Source of the DNA: Candidatus Acetothermia bacterium
GTDB lineage: Bacteria > Bipolaricaulota > Bipolaricaulia > UBA7950 > UBA9294
DNA: 5,330 bases
Reading direction: 5' to 3'
Assembly (NCBI GenBank): GCA_003650505.1
Contig: QMQL01000070.1
Location: 1-5,330, forward strand
The position numbers were made by a program, and so were the translations under genes. This document shows positions 4,879 through 5,330 of this stretch, in pieces (the stretch's first letter is position 1; each line of letters begins with the position of its first letter). Below the pieces are notes generated by a model. That model saw only the letters and a list, made by a program, of their open reading frames with translations. It made no database searches and was not told where the DNA came from.

Positions 4879-5330
4879 CGATGCGGACCGCCCTTTTCGT
4901 TCTCCTCCCGGTGATCGCTTCGATCGCCCTCGTGCAACGCCGGCGGGTGGCGGCGTTGATCGGGATGGGGCTGTTGAGCTTCACCCTCTCCGCGACCTAC
5001 GCCTTGCAGAACGCGCCGGATGTCGCCATGACCGAGGCGGCGATCGGTGCGGCCCTCGTCACTACGATCTACGTCCTCGCCATCAGGAGGACGGGGAGGC
5101 TGATCGTCGTCGCGGACGAGGCCCCGAACCTCCTCGCCCGGAAAGGGGAGCGCCTCGTCGGTCTGGAGTACGAGATCCTGGAAGGATTCGCCCGGGAGCT
5201 CGGGCTCGATCTCTCGATACGGTTCCTACCTCGCGAGGCCGTGGAGGCGAGCCTCCTCGTCGGGGAGGCCGATCTCGCCGCCGGTGGGATCGTCCGGAGC
5301 GACGACCCGCGCTTCCGGGCGACCGCCGGC
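4875..5330 (+). CDS. MbhD-like (DUF4040) antiporter module fused to a family-3 solute-binding domain, 3' end cut by window
   Basis: The frame is open for 152 codons to the window edge; it is truncated, not broken. Residues 1-72 are an MbhD/DUF4040 module: three hydrophobic segments (about 5-20, 26-45, 55-70) and the family core NAPDVAMTEAAIGAAL (46-61) with conserved Glu54. MbhD corresponds to part of the C-terminal region of MrpA and helps form the proton/cation path in Mrp and Mbh complexes. From residue 75 the sequence becomes soluble: LIVVADEAP, then VGLEYEILEGFARELGLDL (95-113) and GEADLAAGGIVRSDDPRF (130-147). This is the start of a periplasmic-binding-protein fold (SBP family 3), closest by eye to the N-terminal domain of MltF. 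No stop or gap separates the halves. The start is ATG 4875 (ATGA overlap) or ATG 4881; AAGGA at 4867-4871 is 3 or 9 bases away, so 4881 is a real alternative. What follows the binding domain is not visible. Confidence 0.85.
   Translation, partial: MTMRTALFVLLPVIASIALVQRRRVAALIGMGLLSFTLSATYALQNAPDVAMTEAAIGAALVTTIYVLAIRRTGRLIVVADEAPNLLARKGERLVGLEYEILEGFARELGLDLSIRFLPREAVEASLLVGEADLAAGGIVRSDDPRFRATAG

Noticed and set aside
1..5330. CRISPR array, tRNA, rRNA, insertion sequence or attachment site
   Set aside because: No spaced direct repeats, tRNA cloverleaf, rRNA-like stretch or transposase motif was seen. Coding density is high and composition looks uniform.

Overview
This is a GC-rich (roughly 60-65% by eye) bacterial segment carrying parts or all of eight genes. 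The gene set (FabF, PheS, an M24B proline peptidase, a lipobox-bearing PKD lipoprotein and Mrp/Mbh-type antiporter subunits) is bacterial. Ile is almost always ATC, and GATC is strikingly frequent. The lineage cannot be fixed from this sequence. A deep-branching, possibly anaerobic or thermophilic phylum such as Bipolaricaulota/Acetothermia is only a guess from protein style and gene mix.

Left part (1-1597): the C-terminal half of the fatty-acid condensing enzyme FabF reads rightward off the window edge. It ends one base from the stop of pheS, which reads leftward. No pheT follows pheS. Between pheS and the next gene is a compact divergent control region (about 1598-1701). There a leftward TTGTCA-17-TATAAT promoter and a rightward TTGACA-18-TATCCT promoter share the same -35 bases. 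The leftward one would give a leaderless or nearly leaderless pheS mRNA, and its -10 box sits inside a perfect 6-bp inverted repeat.

Middle part (1702-3732): a two-gene rightward unit. A complete Xaa-Pro peptidase with all metal ligands abuts (TAG|ATG) a secreted lipoprotein made of a PKD domain and a beta-rich, probably jellyroll, domain. A 120-bp gap (3733-3852) with a pyrimidine-rich tract follows.

Right part (3853-5330): a tightly overlapping cluster mnhE-mnhF-mnhG, then a truncated gene starting with an MbhD-type (DUF4040) antiporter module. E-F-G-MbhD is the order at the start of membrane-bound hydrogenase (Mbh)-type antiporter modules, so the full operon beyond the window may be an Mrp Na+/H+ antiporter or the antiporter half of a larger redox complex. 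The most unusual point is in that last gene. Directly after the third MbhD helix the same uninterrupted frame runs into a family-3 solute-binding-protein fold resembling the N-terminal domain of MltF. This is an apparent antiporter-subunit/ligand-binding-domain fusion, and its C-terminal end lies outside the window.
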